64,000 nucleotides of DNA, from the NCBI GenBank assembly GCA_947044365.1, contig OX345650.1, forward strand, positions 5,058,872 to 5,122,871, written 5' to 3'. The position numbers were made by a program, and so were the translations under genes. Within the stretch, counting starts at the first letter, position 1, and each line of letters opens with the position of its first letter. Source of the stretch: Petrosia ficiformis. Lineage: Eukaryota; Porifera; Demospongiae; Haplosclerida; Petrosiidae. The notes under the pieces are model-generated. The model did no database searches, was not told the DNA's origin, and was given only the letters and a program-made list of their open reading frames with translations. Positions 21,033-34,083 of the stretch are shown piece after piece.

Positions 21033-21693
21033 CCTAATTATAACCAACCAATGTTATGAGTTAATAGATTAGTTACATAACAATAATTAGTTATCTGTCA
21101 TTAATTATCTTGTAATTCTATATCTCTCACGGGTATTATTATATTGATTGAATTTTTTTCAACAAATTTAGACTTTGGTAGTAAATATAACTAGACTATT
21201 GTAACCATGGAAACAGTCAATCTAAATAATATTATAATTACCCTTGTCTACGCATATGTACATGTTAGACAAAGATAAGACGAGTCAGGTAAAGAAAGAG
21301 GTGTTTAGAATAGGCAAGACAATTACAGTAATTATTAAATTGAAAATCATTCATTTGTAGTATATTATTGTTATGATTCTAGATAATAAATATTTCAATG
21401 ACCATACTACACTACTATGCTTAGAACATACTACGCTTGCCTAGCTTAAACCACCCAATGTTAGTAATGCATTATTGAATCAAATAAATGAAGATTGCAG
21501 GGTTGGTAAGACATTTGTGGAATCTATCGGGAGATCTTTTATCAATAAGTTAGTATCAAATATTGCTGATATACAAGTAGAACGGCCAAAAATATATCTG
21601 ATTTTTGTGCGTAAAAATCACGTAAAATATATTATTATTGTCTTATACACGTAATTCATGTCAATATCAGTTAATGTATAGGCAACATAACTA

Positions 21694-21738
<45 letters not shown>

Positions 21739-21807
21739 TTGCATTAATAAACTTAAGATGCGTGCAAATGAAAATTTGTTTGTATTAAAGAATCATGTGA
21801 CCCGGGG
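21033..21807. other. Convergent intergenic region with ATT microsatellite
   Basis: Between the ACMSD (+) and DDX23 (-) stop codons. It holds an ATT/TTA run at about 21693-21738 and AT-rich unique sequence with probable 3' UTRs. No coding potential or RNA gene was recognised. Confidence 0.6.
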
Positions 21808-24800
21808 TCATGTGATGAAAATCATCTCATCTTTACGCTTCTTCTGCACAACGGTACCTGGTTTATGTTGTGCATCACTATGATTCAAGAGTTCAGGAGG
21901 ACAGACAGACACTGGACTTTCAAGAAGAAGCTGCTTCAAGTCATAAAATACAGCAGTGTCGTCTTTTGTCAAGAAAGAGATCGCCATACCGGTTTTACCA
22001 GCTCTACCAGTTCTTCCAATACGATGAGTATAATCCTCTATGTTTTTAGCCATGTCATAGTTGATTACAATCGATACATCTCTAGATGAATAAAAGACAA
22101 GATAAGTATGGAATGTGAAATAGGTATGGAATTTAAAGAATTATGTATGATGCAATTGTGTATATGATGTATACATACAATTTTAACCCAATTGTACTAT
22201 GTACTAAAGGTCATTTACATTCACTATGACCTCAGAAAAATGTTCATAACTTTTACCTGAACCATTTTCATATAATTATCCTTCCTTTATGTATGCCAAA
22301 TTTCAATCCAGTGCTTCATTAATGAGTGACAGTATAATCATGTATTAACCTTATGATATTAAACTATACACTATAGTATCATAAAGTCATCACATTCTAA
22401 TTTTTGTGAATTCATTGTGAATGTAAACAGACTTAACACATTTTTTTTTACCTGATATCAATTCCTCTTCCAGCAACATCAGTAGCCACAAGAATATCTT
22501 TCTCACCTCTCTTCAAACTAGCCAAGGCAAACTCTCTCTGTTCCTGGTTTCGGCCTCCATGTAGCGTTGTAGCACGATAACCAACCTTCTCCAGGGACTT
22601 TGCCAAAACATCAGCCCCTTTCTTTTGATTAACGAATATAATAATAGGAGGGTCTACCCCATCCTGTAAAATAGACAACAGCTTTTTCCTCTTTTCAGTT
22701 TCTGATATCATGTAGACACTTTGTTCAACTGTCTCGGTTGGTTTACCAATGGAACCAATATACACAACAGCTGGTCGACGGAGATAAGAACGAGCTAATC
22801 GTTCTACAGCTGAAGGCATAGTAGCAGTGAACATCACTGTCTGTCTGTACCGATGACGAGAAGAATTCATACCAACGAGCATTTTTTCTGGATCTTCTGC
22901 ATCTTCAGTGTCGGGTTTCATATTAGAGACAGGAAGAAACTCCAGAATTTTCTGTACATCTGGCTCAAATCCAAGATCAATCATTTTATCAGCTTCATCC
23001 AATACAACATAAGTACATTGAACTAATACCAGGTATCGATTCTCCAGTACATCTATAAGCCGACCTGGAGTTGCTATGACGATCTCACATCCGAGTCTCA
23101 ATTGAAAACCCTGCTCCTCGCGGGAGAGACCTCCTACAAGTGAGACAGTCCTTAGACCCAGTGGATGAGCAAATCTCATTGTTTCTTCTTCAATCTGTTG
23201 AGCAAGTTCTCTAGTGGGTGCTAAGATGATGGCGTAAGGTCCTTGATCTGCTTCAGAATCTCTGGTTGAATGAATGGGAATGTGGATGAATGGATGGGAA
23301 CAGGGACAAAAGGATGGGAATGTGGATGAATTACGAATGAAATGAAGATGAATGAATGGGAATATGGATAAAGAACTAGATAAGTACAACATAGGGTTTC
23401 ATTTAGAAAATTTGTTAAGGGGGGCAAAAATGTCAATTTGAAAGACTTAGAGGTGGCAACATACAAGTGTGCTTATTAGCAAACAAATTCCAAAGGAGGG
23501 CAAAGCTATAGCAAGGGGGGCGGAATGACCCCACCCACCCCCTAATGAAACCCTACAAGAGGACCGGTAGAGAAAATAGACTAATATCAAACCATATATA
23601 GACAGATTATTAGTTGGAATAGACAAAGCGAACACACAAATATGTGTACCACAAACCTAACAATCTTTGGTAAACCTGTTATCCATACTAGTAATGGAAT
23701 CACGAAAGCAGCTGTTTTTCCACTTCCAGTTTCCGCTATACCAATAACATCACGATTCTGTAATCCGATAGGTATGGCTTGACGTTGGATAGGTGTGGGG
23801 TCTTTGTAGCCAAGAGAATCAATAACATCAACGACTTCATCAGGCAGACCAGCTTCTTTCCAATATCGTATAGGTGGAGGGATACGACCACCTTTAGTCG
23901 TTATGTTGTAATCTTCTCTAAATATCCTCCAATCTCTTTCCATCATTTCTGTGAGAGGTTTATCAGACCAATGGCGGTCATCCCAACGTTGCTTCTTCTC
24001 TTTTACTTTAATCTCATCATCAAGTTCCCTAGAATAATATTAGTTAAATACATCTCATCATATACTGTAGCTATATTACACTAAGTACATGTACATGTAG
24101 GTAGTATAATACTTCCCACTATGAATAGTGGTGTAATAGATCACATGTACTGGTATAATGGACTAATGAACTGCTGGTATAATGGACTAATGAACTGCTG
24201 GTCTAATCATTACAAGAGAACTCTTCTATACTGGATATACTGAGTTGTTAGAGTATGACACACAAACACTTACTTAGCCCGTGATTTTTCCTCTTTGGTA
24301 CGTCGAACCTCAAGAAGATCGGAATAAAACTTGGACTGCTCTTTCTTTTGTTGCTAATAGGAGAGGATTACAATGATTCATTTAAAATCATTTGTATTGC
24401 TTTTATTATACCTTGATGTCAATACCAGCAATATGGCCACGCCCAAAGAATTGAAGTTGATGTCTGTTTTTATATCTAAACATAGATAGATACTAAACAT
24501 AGATAGATAGATACATGTACGTAAATACAGGTGTACATACACATTAAGAAGGGATTAAGACCAGAAAACAAACTTAAAAGCTATGTGAGTAAGCTTCAAA
24601 GGTGTCCCAATCCTCATACAATCTAGTATTGTTAACAGTCATATAAATTATGATATTATTTTAAATCCAGAATCACAAACCTCCCTCAATTATTACAGTA
24701 CAAGTAATAGTTTCATTATCCACAAATCACATTCCTCAAATGACAACTTATAATATACAACTGAAATTGAATATATAAGCATTTTATTGCCACTGCTAAA

Positions 24801-27800
24801 CTAATGATTTATGTATCGTACAGAAACAAAAACACACAGCATATAGATATACACATAAACATATGGACAAACACATGATATACACACAAACATATGGACA
24901 AACACATGATATACACATAAACATATGGACAAACACATGATATACACATAAACATATGGACAACACATGATATACACATAAACATATGGACAAACACATG
25001 ATATACACACAAACATATGGACAAACACATGATATACACACAAACATATGGACAAACACATGATATACACATAAACATATGGACAAACACATGATATACA
25101 CACAAACATATGGACAAACACATGATATACACATAAACATATGGACAAACACATGATATACACACAAACATATGGACAAACACATGATATACACACAAAC
25201 ATATGGACAAACACATGATATACACACAAACATATGGACAAACACATGATATACACACAAACATATGGACAAACACATGATATACACACAAACATATGGA
25301 CAAACACATGATATACACACAAACATATGGACAAACACATGATATACACACAAACATATGGACAAACACATGATATACACACAAACATATGGACAAACAC
25401 ATGATATACACACAAACATATGGACAAACACCTGATATACACACAAACATATGGACAAACACATGATATACACATAAACATATGGACAAACACATGATAT
25501 ACACACAAACATATGGACAAACACATGATATACACACAAACATATGGACAAACACATGATATACACACAAACAGAATGACATGGGTACTGATAGCTTACA
25601 ATGGATTAAAATCATTTGAAGTGTCATCTCCTGCATCCCAATCAAATACAAATTTACGATCAGCTAGTCTTCTCATTTTTCTTCTCTTTTTCTCTGATCC
25701 AAGATAACGCGCCTGAAGGAGGGAGAAAGAGTGAATGAGAGGACAGGGAGGGAGAGAGGGAGGGAGAGAGGGAGGGAGGTAGGGAGATTGTACGAGGGAA
25801 AGAGATAAATAATAATATGATTGTATATATGAAGACAAGGGACCTTACTTTAATAACATCCATTTCTCTAACTTTGTCTTTTTGTACTAAACTTTCTTCT
25901 CTTTCTTTTTGACGTTTTTCTCTTTCCTAAATTATTTTACGATTAAATATTTTCAGAAATAAGTGACAATACCTTATCATCAAGATCTCTTGAACGAAAA
26001 CCTCTGACTGATTCTAAGCGAAAAGAAATTACAGATTAAAAGTTGTGAATTGACAAATGGCTGACGAGATTCTTGTAAATATTGTAGCACAAGTATTTCA
26101 AGAAATGTATACTAACCTTGAGCTTGTTGCAAATATTCCTGTCTCTTCTGTCTCTCTAACTCCATCTTCTCCCTCTGTGCCTGTACCTGTTCTTCACGTA
26201 GTTTTATCGCTAATTCTTGTCTTTCTTTCTTACTTAAAAAGATGGGCTGAGTACAACAAATAATACATGTACTAACTTCACTTGCAATTTGATACATACC
26301 TAACTACCTACATGTACCTACCAACCCTATCCACCTACCTACCCACCCATGTACCTACATACCTACCTACCTACCTACCTACCCACCCATGTACCTACCT
26401 ACATACCTACCCACCCATGTACCTACCTACATACCTATCCACCCATGTACCTACCTACATACCTACCTACCTACCCACCCATGTACCTACCTACATACCT
26501 ACCTACCTACCCACCCATGTACCTACCTACCTACCTACCTAACTACCTACCTACCCACCCACCTACCCACTACCTACCTAATGTACCTACATACCCACCT
26601 ACCTACCTACCTACCCACCTACCTACCTATATACCTACATACCCACCTTTGATTGTGACTGTTGCTCTTGCTCACGTTTAGCCATTAATTCTTCTAGTGA
26701 CAAGGGCTAAGGGAATACACATTATACATAAAAATGGTTTTAACGTGTGTATTGCAATAGTTGTCAAGGTAACATTGTACACTGTTTGTCATGGTAACAG
26801 TGTACATGGCTGCCATGGTAACAGTGATCATACAAATACCTGTCGCTTAGTTTCCACCTTCATTTTCTCCTCCTCCTCCTCCTCTTTTAGTTTCCTTTCC
26901 CGCTCTCTACTATCTGATCGATGTCTTCTGTCTCTACTTCGTGATCTGTCTTGCCGTTCTCTACTACGGTTCCTGCTACGAGATCTGTACCCATATTACA
27001 GATGTACATATATATATATGTAATATGCATATGTACATAAACTATATTGGCAAAACCAAATATTTACATATATCAATGTTTAGAAACTTTAGATAGATAC
27101 AAATATTATACCCGATTCATTATAAACTAGTTATATAATTATCAAAAAAGGATACATCATTAGTTAGTCTCAAATTTGATTGGATAAATTTGGAACAGTG
27201 AAGTCTCAATATCCAAGTAGAGGTCAGTGCAAATTGCAATAGATAACTTTATGTACAACTGAGTATTCATTTGACGCAAAATATAAAATATGTACCTTTC
27301 TTTATAGTCTCTACTGCGAGGTCTCCTCTCACGACTATGAGACCTAAATTTGGATAACGAGAATAGTAACAAAATTAAAAACAATCAATGTTGTATTTCA
27401 GTACCACTCGTACAGTATATAAAGGATTGTGAAGAGCTGATGGTTGTCTGGTTGTCATAGCTCAGTGGTGAGAGCCCTGGTGGCTGAAATCAGTGACCCT
27501 GGGTTGATTCTCAGTGACTACAAGCATACTTGTTTTAGCCTTATTCAATAGTGTTTATGTACTTTGTACCTAAGTAATTCTTTAAATACCATGTACCAAT
27601 TTCTATATACAATGTATCTATATGTACTTGTACTTAATGTCAGCCATTTCTTACCGTTCTCTCCTTCGTGAATGTCTGCTGGAATGTGGAGAACGGCTTC
27701 TATCTCTACTTCCAGATCTGGAGAAAGAATGAATGCATAATCATATAGACAAACATATAAGCATATACCTTCTTTCTCTGCTTCGACGTCTTCTTGTACT

Positions 27801-27945
27801 AGGACTCTTAGACCTGTAGGTAAGTTTTAGGTACGTAAAGTACAATTAGAAAAGTTGAAAGTCACCTTGAGCGTCTTTCCCTTCTCTTCTTTTTATCATG
27901 GTTTCTTTCTCTTGAACGAGACCTGTCTCGTTTTGTGGACCCCAT
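21808..27945 (-). CDS. DDX23: DEAD-box spliceosomal helicase DDX23 (PRP28)
   Basis: U5 snRNP helicase that exchanges U1 for U6 at the 5' splice site. The start at 27945 ([15 protein letters not shown]) leads into an RS domain split over several small exons (about 26838-27945), then a conserved linker ([26 protein letters not shown]) and [20 protein letters not shown]. Core exons include 25600-25712, 24412-24475, 24274-24353, 23662-24028, 22452-23261 and 21808-22081. Helicase motifs: Q motif [26 protein letters not shown], Ia [53 protein letters not shown]. Frequent phase-0 and phase-1 introns carry minisatellites and a MITE. The divergent partner is the SOAT gene. Confidence 0.96.
22196..22400. 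repeat. Dispersed repeat shared by DDX23 and SOAT introns
   Basis: About 200 bp similar to 29136-29330 (shared TGACCTCAGAAAAATGTTCA, then a TTAACCTTATGA word, then TATTAAACTA/CATTAAACTA). No coding capacity; a short interspersed element is likely. Confidence 0.6.
23392..23555. mobile_element. MITE-like element with TAGGGTTTCATT ends
   Basis: 164 bp in a DDX23 intron with perfect 12-bp inverted termini (TAGGGTTTCATT and AATGAAACCCTA). The interior is G-rich on one half and non-coding. No clear target duplication was seen. Confidence 0.6.
24850..25575. repeat. 31-bp minisatellite, about 23 copies
   Basis: Highly uniform units of ATATGGACAAACACATGAT plus ATACACACAAAC in a DDX23 intron. Variants differ mainly by ACACA/ACATA and one single-base deletion near 24961. 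Because 31 is not a multiple of 3 and no unit has a stop on the minus strand, it yields three overlapping frames of 250-280 codons that are not genes. Confidence 0.97.
26296..26647. repeat. CTAC-rich tetranucleotide array
   Basis: Mixed CTAC, CCAC and CCATGTAC units in a DDX23 intron, ending next to the exon donor at about 26646 (ACCCACCTTTG). Open frames within it are artefacts. Confidence 0.9.
27411..27525 (+). mobile_element. tRNA-derived SINE-like element, copy 2
   Basis: Similar to 12118-12243, including the upstream GATTGTGAAGAGCTGATGG flank. The D-stem GCTC/GAGC and anticodon stem CTGGT/ATCAG pair well, but the B-box has lost a base (GGGTTGATTC), so it is a dead copy. Confidence 0.6.
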
Positions 27946-28305
27946 TGTAACCTCCTCCTAAGCTCCTTTTAGTCCAAAACTCGAAAAGGGTTAAATCTCC
28001 TGCGCATGCTCACAACACACCTACTGCGTTAGCTCAATACCCTCCTCCGGGCCCCCAGGCTGGATATCGATGGGCCCAACACAAGATTTGCTCTCACGTG
28101 TGTGCATATAATAAAAACCAAAGACTTCTTTGCACCATACAGGACTCTTCCTACGCAAGACTGGCGGGATAGTAATGGACAACCACAAACTTGTCCACAA
28201 GGTTAGATCGACTTTATTACACTGTACGTAGAGTGATCTCTTCACTGTTAGGTAGTACAACAAGCTCTGCAACACCGCAGTATTTCTACACAAAGTAATG
28301 GACAC
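27946..28305. promoter_or_regulatory. Divergent promoter region of DDX23 and SOAT
   Basis: About 360 bp between the DDX23 ATG and the proposed SOAT ATG. It contains TGCGCATGCTCA at 28001-28012, close to the NRF1 motif and 56 bp from the DDX23 start, and a locally GC-richer patch at 28020-28080. Confidence 0.45.
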
Positions 28306-31300
28306 ATGCGTGCTAACAGTAGCAGAAAGACAGAGGAAAGTGAAGAATCTAGATCTAATAGTCCAGAGAATGGTTGCAGGTTCTGTTCCATCATGAATAA
28401 TTTATAACAATCATTATTTTTATTGCATGCATTAGACGAATTTTCAGTGTGCAAGAAACAGTAATAGAGTAAGTACACGTATTGCTTTGTCTACTGTAGA
28501 TGGTTCTAAATGTAGTTTAGGATTGCATGAGGTTTGTCATTTTATTGTGTTTTCATTTTTTTTTTGTAGCTATCTTATAAAACGAGATCCAAACTTTCAA
28601 GCGATCCACGATGCATTCATTATACATTTATTGCTGTTCCTTATCTTCACATTTGTTAAAGACTCCTACACAGTAGGCAGGTTAGTTTATCTAACTACCC
28701 TAACTAGTCTAACTCCTCTTCAATTACCCTCTCGCCGATCAACATGTGGAATGTTTTTTCATGTAATGGTTGTTACATTACAGCATACATTCTTGGTAGT
28801 CCACTACTTGATAGGTTGCGTTCTGTTGTGTTACTATAAACAGTGTGTTACTACACGCAGAAACTGCTGACATTCTCTGATAAATCTCTGTTAAATTGAG
28901 TATATGGGGAGCTGGACAAAGATAGTGAAAATGTCTGGCAGTATGCTCAATATTTCCCACATCTTTGATTTGATCTATCTATCTTACAGCATATCTTTTC
29001 TCCTCCAGGATGATTTCAGTCTATAGAAGTGGATTTGGCTCATCAAAGGATGTCATTAATGTTTTGGTCATGGAGGGATGTCTCCTCTTATTGGCATTTT
29101 CAGTACATCCTTTGTTTAAGGTGAACATATGAACTAATATGAAAGGTCATTCACCTTTTCACTTTGACCTCAGAAAAATGTTCATAACAATCTTTTTACC
29201 TGCACCATTTTAATATCCCATTCTTTTTTGTGTGTGTCGATTGCTTCATTATTGAGTTACAGACTCTCAGTATAAACATTAACCTTATGACATTAAACTA
29301 CACACTATATTACATTTGAAGCTTAATTTTGAGATGTGAACAGACGTTCTGATACATCATTAACCTAATTAATTAATTAATTTACTAACTCTTCATCTAG
29401 GTCTGGGTATTCATCAGAAGATCTGCTCAATTCTTGGTTGATATTACCTTTATTCTCTTGTATGCAACATATGTAGTTGGAACCTTAATTGTTACACTGT
29501 ATGTAATAAGTCGTTACTCATATCCTCGTTTGATGGTCTTCTTTATCGTGATAGAACAGGTATGTTCAGTGCATGTATTAATACTGTTATAGAACAGGTA
29601 TGTTCAGTGCATGTATTAATACTGTTATAGAACAGGTACGTTCAGTGCATGTGTTATATACACATGTACCAATGGGTTCGCACGTTAATACTTCCAGACC
29701 AGTTGAATAAATAACGGCATTTTTTTGCATGTCATCATTCATTACTGTACATAGAAAACCATACCCCACCCTTACAGCTATATGAAGCAATGCAATACCA
29801 CACCCCCACCCCAAAACAAAAGATCACCTCTTGTCATTTAAAGTATGTTATTGATCCTGTATTCATAAGTCTGTTTTCACCCACAAGTTAGCTATTATAT
29901 ACCAAATATGGATGCAGTGTAAGTAAAGAGGCGAGTTGACTATTATTACTGAAACTAATATGCTGAAAGAATGCACTAGTAATTATCTCATTGATTTTTA
30001 ATAACAAACAGTTCAATAATTATTAAACAAAACATTTTAATCTGATTTCTATTTTAAATATCCAGTTTCGGCTCACAATGAAATCATATTCTTTCATACG
30101 TGAGAATGCATACAAGGTTCTTTATCCCTGGCATAAAGATGATACAAGTGGACCAGCAGTGTGGTATGCTGGTCAGATGAGTCCTACTGTTGGATCTTTC
30201 AGTCAATATTGTTACTTTCTCTTTTGTCCTACATTACTATACAGAGATCACTACCCTAGGTAAGATATGAATTCAATTATGTAAATATTGGTGTTCAGTG
30301 ATGCCTGAAAGACATGTCTGAGTGATAATTATAATTATCTTAGGTTCCTGTCCTAACCGGATACAGGAACCTATTCTTAATATAATTATAATTATAATAA
30401 CATAGTATATTGCTTCCTTCTTTCAACAGAACTCCTAGTATCAGATGGTATGCTGTAATCTTGTACTTTGCGCAGGTGATTTAATTATTACTAGTTACTT
30501 TAGCCATTAAAGTTAATCATTTGTTGTATTATTTAGTTTCTAGTTACTGTGTGGTGCTGTACTTTTATAGTCACTAACGTTCTATATCCTCTCACTATGA
30601 AGTACGTCTTTGTGTTTGCTAATATAGATAATTATTTTCTACAACTGTTTTACCAAATGTGGCTTGAGGAAGCTGGAATAGTAATATTAACCAGCTCCCC
30701 AGGACCAATGGCTTTACATCCCCTCCAAAGGATGCGGTGATGAACACCTCATTTTGAGGGTAGAGCTGAGTATACACTTATTGGTGAGAAAAGCCTGCAC
30801 CTAGTGGGGCTCAAACCAGCAACCTTTTGATTGCAGGCCACCACTTTAACCAATAGGCCACTAGTACACTCCCAAATTATCAATGTACATGGTATGGTTA
30901 CAGTAGAATGCATTTTATCCAGCCATTTGTACAAGAACCTCATTAATAGTGGTATTCAATCATTAGGTTTTTATAAACACAGTTGGTTAGTTTCTGCAAA
31001 TATTTAAATGTGTGACGAAAATTCATTTAAAAATGTAATTCACTCAACGATCGTATTGTGTTTAACATGACATGCGTTTGTTCTCATGATGTTGAAATGA
31101 TTTGTGTATCCATTATATCTTTTTTTGTCAGAAAGAGTGATGTTGTACAATACAGTCACATGACTAGTGTATCCATTATATCCTTCTTTGTCAGAGAGTG
31201 ATGTTGTACAATGTCATATGACTAGTGTATCCATTATATCTATTTCTTTGTCAGAGAGAGTGATGTTGTACAATGTCATATGACTAGTGGTAGCCATTAT

Positions 31301-33043
31301 ATTTTCTATTCTGTTTCTTTGTCAGAGAGAGTGATATCATGCACAGTCTAATGTTGACTGTACTCATGGCATTCATTAGTGTACTGGTTGCACATACTTC
31401 AATTTTATATGCCTACCTTAACATGTGGTCTGAGTTACTCTGTTTTGCTGATCGGAAGTTCTATGATGTAAGTTTGTAGTGTTATATACATGTGATTTAT
31501 TACATAGCTTATAATTAGGACTGGTGGGCGTGTACTTCCTTTTCTTCGTTTTATCGGAAATGGAATCTATTAGTTCACGACTGGATACACTCCTATGTAT
31601 ATCTTGACATGAAAAAGGTATGTATGAATACATACATACATACATACATACATACTAGTGTAGTTTTAGTTAACTATAACTAAACCTCTTTTAGTAAGGC
31701 ATTGTGACTTAGTTAACTAAATTATAACTAAATTACAAGTCTACTGCAATAACTATAACTAAAATGAATGGACACTTTTAGTTGGTTAACTAAAACTAAA
31801 ACCCTTTTAGTTATTTTAAACAAAATATTTTGCATATTATAACTAAAAGTAGTCATTTTTATCAAACTAAAACAACACTAATACATACATATATACATAG
31901 TTTACACACATACATACATATAATGTATAATGTATATCTGATTTTATTTAGTTCTTAGGGAAACGACTGGCTGTATTTAGTACAATACTGGTATCATCAA
32001 TAGTACATGAATACATGCTAGCAATGCCTCTTGGATTTGTGTTACCTGTTGTCACATTCTTATTTGCTGGCATAGGAAGTATGTGAACATATACATACAT
32101 TATAGAAACATGTACATACATACAAATACATAAATACATAAATACATACATACATATACATCCGTACATGCATGTGTGGAGGCAAGAAGTTATAACAAAA
32201 AATAGACATTTTGTGTATTCATGAAAGACATAAAAGCACTTGAGGTTTATTCTTAGCCCTCCCTCTAATGTATTAACTAATTATCTCCCACTGATATAGC
32301 CATATCCATTACATACTATGCTACCATGGCAACCATTTGATATTGATAGGTGCATATAAACCTCTTCACAAATTCACTTGTTGATTTAGCATGGCTGGGA
32401 GGAGTATAGCAAGGTCTAGGTGGATATACCCCGCTTAGCCCGATGGGGCCTTGGGTTAATCTGTACACATAAACCTCCTTCTATATACACTTCCTAATCA
32501 TTGTTTATCATTCTTATAGTGTTCTTCTATGTATTAAAACCACTTGCTATACGACGTGTTTCTAACTTGTTTATTCTTGGATGTTTCAGTATTGGTACGG
32601 CTATTATTATATTTTGTCTATTGATGGAATACAAGGCACGGGAATATTGCCCTCTTGAGGTACATGTACTTGTATACACACACGTATGCTCTAGTGTTGT
32701 TTTGGTTAGCTACAACTAAAACCCAAAACCCCGTTAGTAAGGCATTGTGACTTCAGTATAACTAATTACACATCTACTGCAAAAAACTATAACTAACTAA
32801 AATGAAAATTGCCCAATAATTGGCAACTTTAGTTGAACTAAAACCTGTTTAGTAAGCCTGAAATTATTTTAGTTAACTATAACTAAACTAATAGTTCAAG
32901 ATACACGGCATACTATAACTAAAACAACACTCGTATGCTCACTTTTATTTTCTAACAATAATTTATTTTCATGTTAGGAAAATACCTGGGCAAATCTTTG
33001 GACTCCACAGGCACCTAGCTGTTATGTCAAATCTAATCCGTAA
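28306..33043 (+). CDS. SOAT: Sterol O-acyltransferase (ACAT/SOAT), MBOAT family
   Basis: ER multi-pass enzyme esterifying sterols with fatty acyl-CoA. Later exons are firm: 31326-31467, 31519-31617, 31952-32078, 32520-32659 and 32978-33043. Earlier ones include about 28570-28850, 29010-29120, 29400-29560, 30066-30260 and 30430-30475, followed by a poorly defined exon near 30537-30640. Signatures: [26 protein letters not shown], the FYDDWW active-site loop (FYxDWW) formed across the 31467/31519 junction, WNLLVHDW, and the catalytic His in [15 protein letters not shown]. Hydrophobic helices alternate throughout. The N-terminus (proposed [17 protein letters not shown]) and the exon at about 28450-28531 are uncertain: simple joining at 28531/28570 breaks the frame. 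Paralogue number (SOAT1 or 2) is not assignable. Confidence 0.88.
29136..29330. repeat. Dispersed repeat, second copy
   Basis: Partner of 22196-22400 in the same orientation; located in a SOAT intron directly after the exon ending near 29120. Confidence 0.6.
30801..30864 (-). mobile_element. tRNA-like remnant in SOAT intron
   Basis: On the minus strand the element has perfectly pairing 7-bp ends (CTAGTGG/CCACTAG), an A-box-like GGCCTATTGGTTAAAGTGG and a B-box GGTTTGAGCCC. The anticodon arm is collapsed to a 4-base loop (GCAATC AAAA GGTTGC). It is only 64 nt, so it is a tRNA-derived SINE head or pseudogene and not a functional tRNA. Confidence 0.55.
31099..31334 (+). repeat. Minisatellite repeating a SOAT splice acceptor
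   Basis: Four units of about 60-71 bp: GTATCCATTATATC, TTCTTTGTCAG, then AGAGTGATGTTGTACAATG. Each holds a TTTGTCAG acceptor and an AGAGTGAT exon-start copy. The last unit supplies the true acceptor at 31325 before the exon encoding [13 protein letters not shown]. Confidence 0.85.
31660..31882. mobile_element. TTAGTTAACTA family MITE, copy in SOAT intron
   Basis: Starts TAGTTTTAGTTAACTATAACTA and ends with the inverse ACTAAAACAACACT. The interior words AGTAAGGCATTGTGACTTAG and AATTACAAGTCTACTGCAA are shared with the copies at 13330-13500 and 32692-32930. Confidence 0.7.
32692..32930. mobile_element. TTAGTTAACTA family MITE, second SOAT copy
   Basis: Begins AGTGTTGTTTTGGTTAGCTA and ends ACTATAACTAAAACAACACT; interior words match the 31660 copy. 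It occupies most of the last SOAT intron. Confidence 0.7.
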
Positions 33044-34083
33044 CGCACTAAAAATTTGACATTGCAGTATAAATTAGTTACATACAGATCACATAAACAA
33101 GTTGCTGTTACACTTTGGATGTTTCCGTCACAAACAAGTTGTAGATATACACTTCATTCAACACACCCCTCACACTTCAAATATTTCCTGTCACATTGTT
33201 AGACATTACCATCAGTTATTTCATGGACAGAATTACAATCACACATTTACAATATTATAATTTTATAGTTATTTTCTGTTGAGGTGATTTAATACCTATA
33301 ATAAATAATTGATCAATAAAACATCTTGCTAATATAAATACCTGTCGAGTTACTTGACGTCCTGTAAGAGTAAGCGCAGTATTTATGTAAATAGTTATAA
33401 ATAATTCATTGATTGGTTGGGCAAAAAATAAATTTAAAAAACTCAGATCATCAATTTGATTCCAAAGTAGAGTGGTGGAACGATTATCGACCCTTCTTTC
33501 TTCCTCCTAGCCTAGCTAACTAACACACGTACACACCATCTCTTTGCTTCACTCCTTTTCTTCAGCCTGTACCTACATAAGCAAAAATATATATATAATT
33601 GTGAGTACTAATGAACACGCCCATCCCAAAATGACCACGTGGGGTAGTTAGGGAATCTTGGAGAAAAGCAGTCTATCGCTCTACTTTTAAACTTGAAAAC
33701 TAAACTGGCCTTTTATTATAGTCTGTAGCGATGTAGTACTTCACAAAATCATATATATATATATACATACAACATGCCCATTTCAAACATGAAGGAAACT
33801 AAACTGATGAAATCAGGGATAACTCAAATTCACTGGTGTACCAAAGTGTGAAATCACTGTTACAACATACCTTCCTCTGCAAAATTTTTACCCCAATAAA
33901 ATCATTAAATATGAAAAACATAATGGCTACACTAAAAATACCATATATAATTATGTAAGTGTTGGTCCTTTGTAATTAAATTTTTCCATGAAATGTTGAA
34001 AGAAAAGTTAATAATTTAATTCATTTACTAACCACATTACAATTGAACAGGTGACTTATAGTCATGTGATGAGCATAAACTAA
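33044..34083. other. Convergent intergenic region
   Basis: Between the SOAT (+) and CDK12/13 (-) stop codons. It is AT-rich with an AATAAAA signal near 33315 that could end SOAT transcripts. No gene, RNA or repeat family was recognised apart from a short TA run near 33750. Confidence 0.6.

Noticed and set aside
24850..25575. CRISPR-like regular array
   Set aside because: Units are contiguous without unique spacers, and this is eukaryotic intron DNA.
24796..25651. Three overlapping minus-strand open frames of about 255-280 codons rich in Cys, Val and Tyr
   Set aside because: They are the three frames of the 31-bp minisatellite in a DDX23 intron; the period is not a multiple of three and no unit contains a stop.
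26282..26681. Pro-Thr-Tyr-Leu repeat frames
   Set aside because: CTAC/CCAC array in a DDX23 intron.
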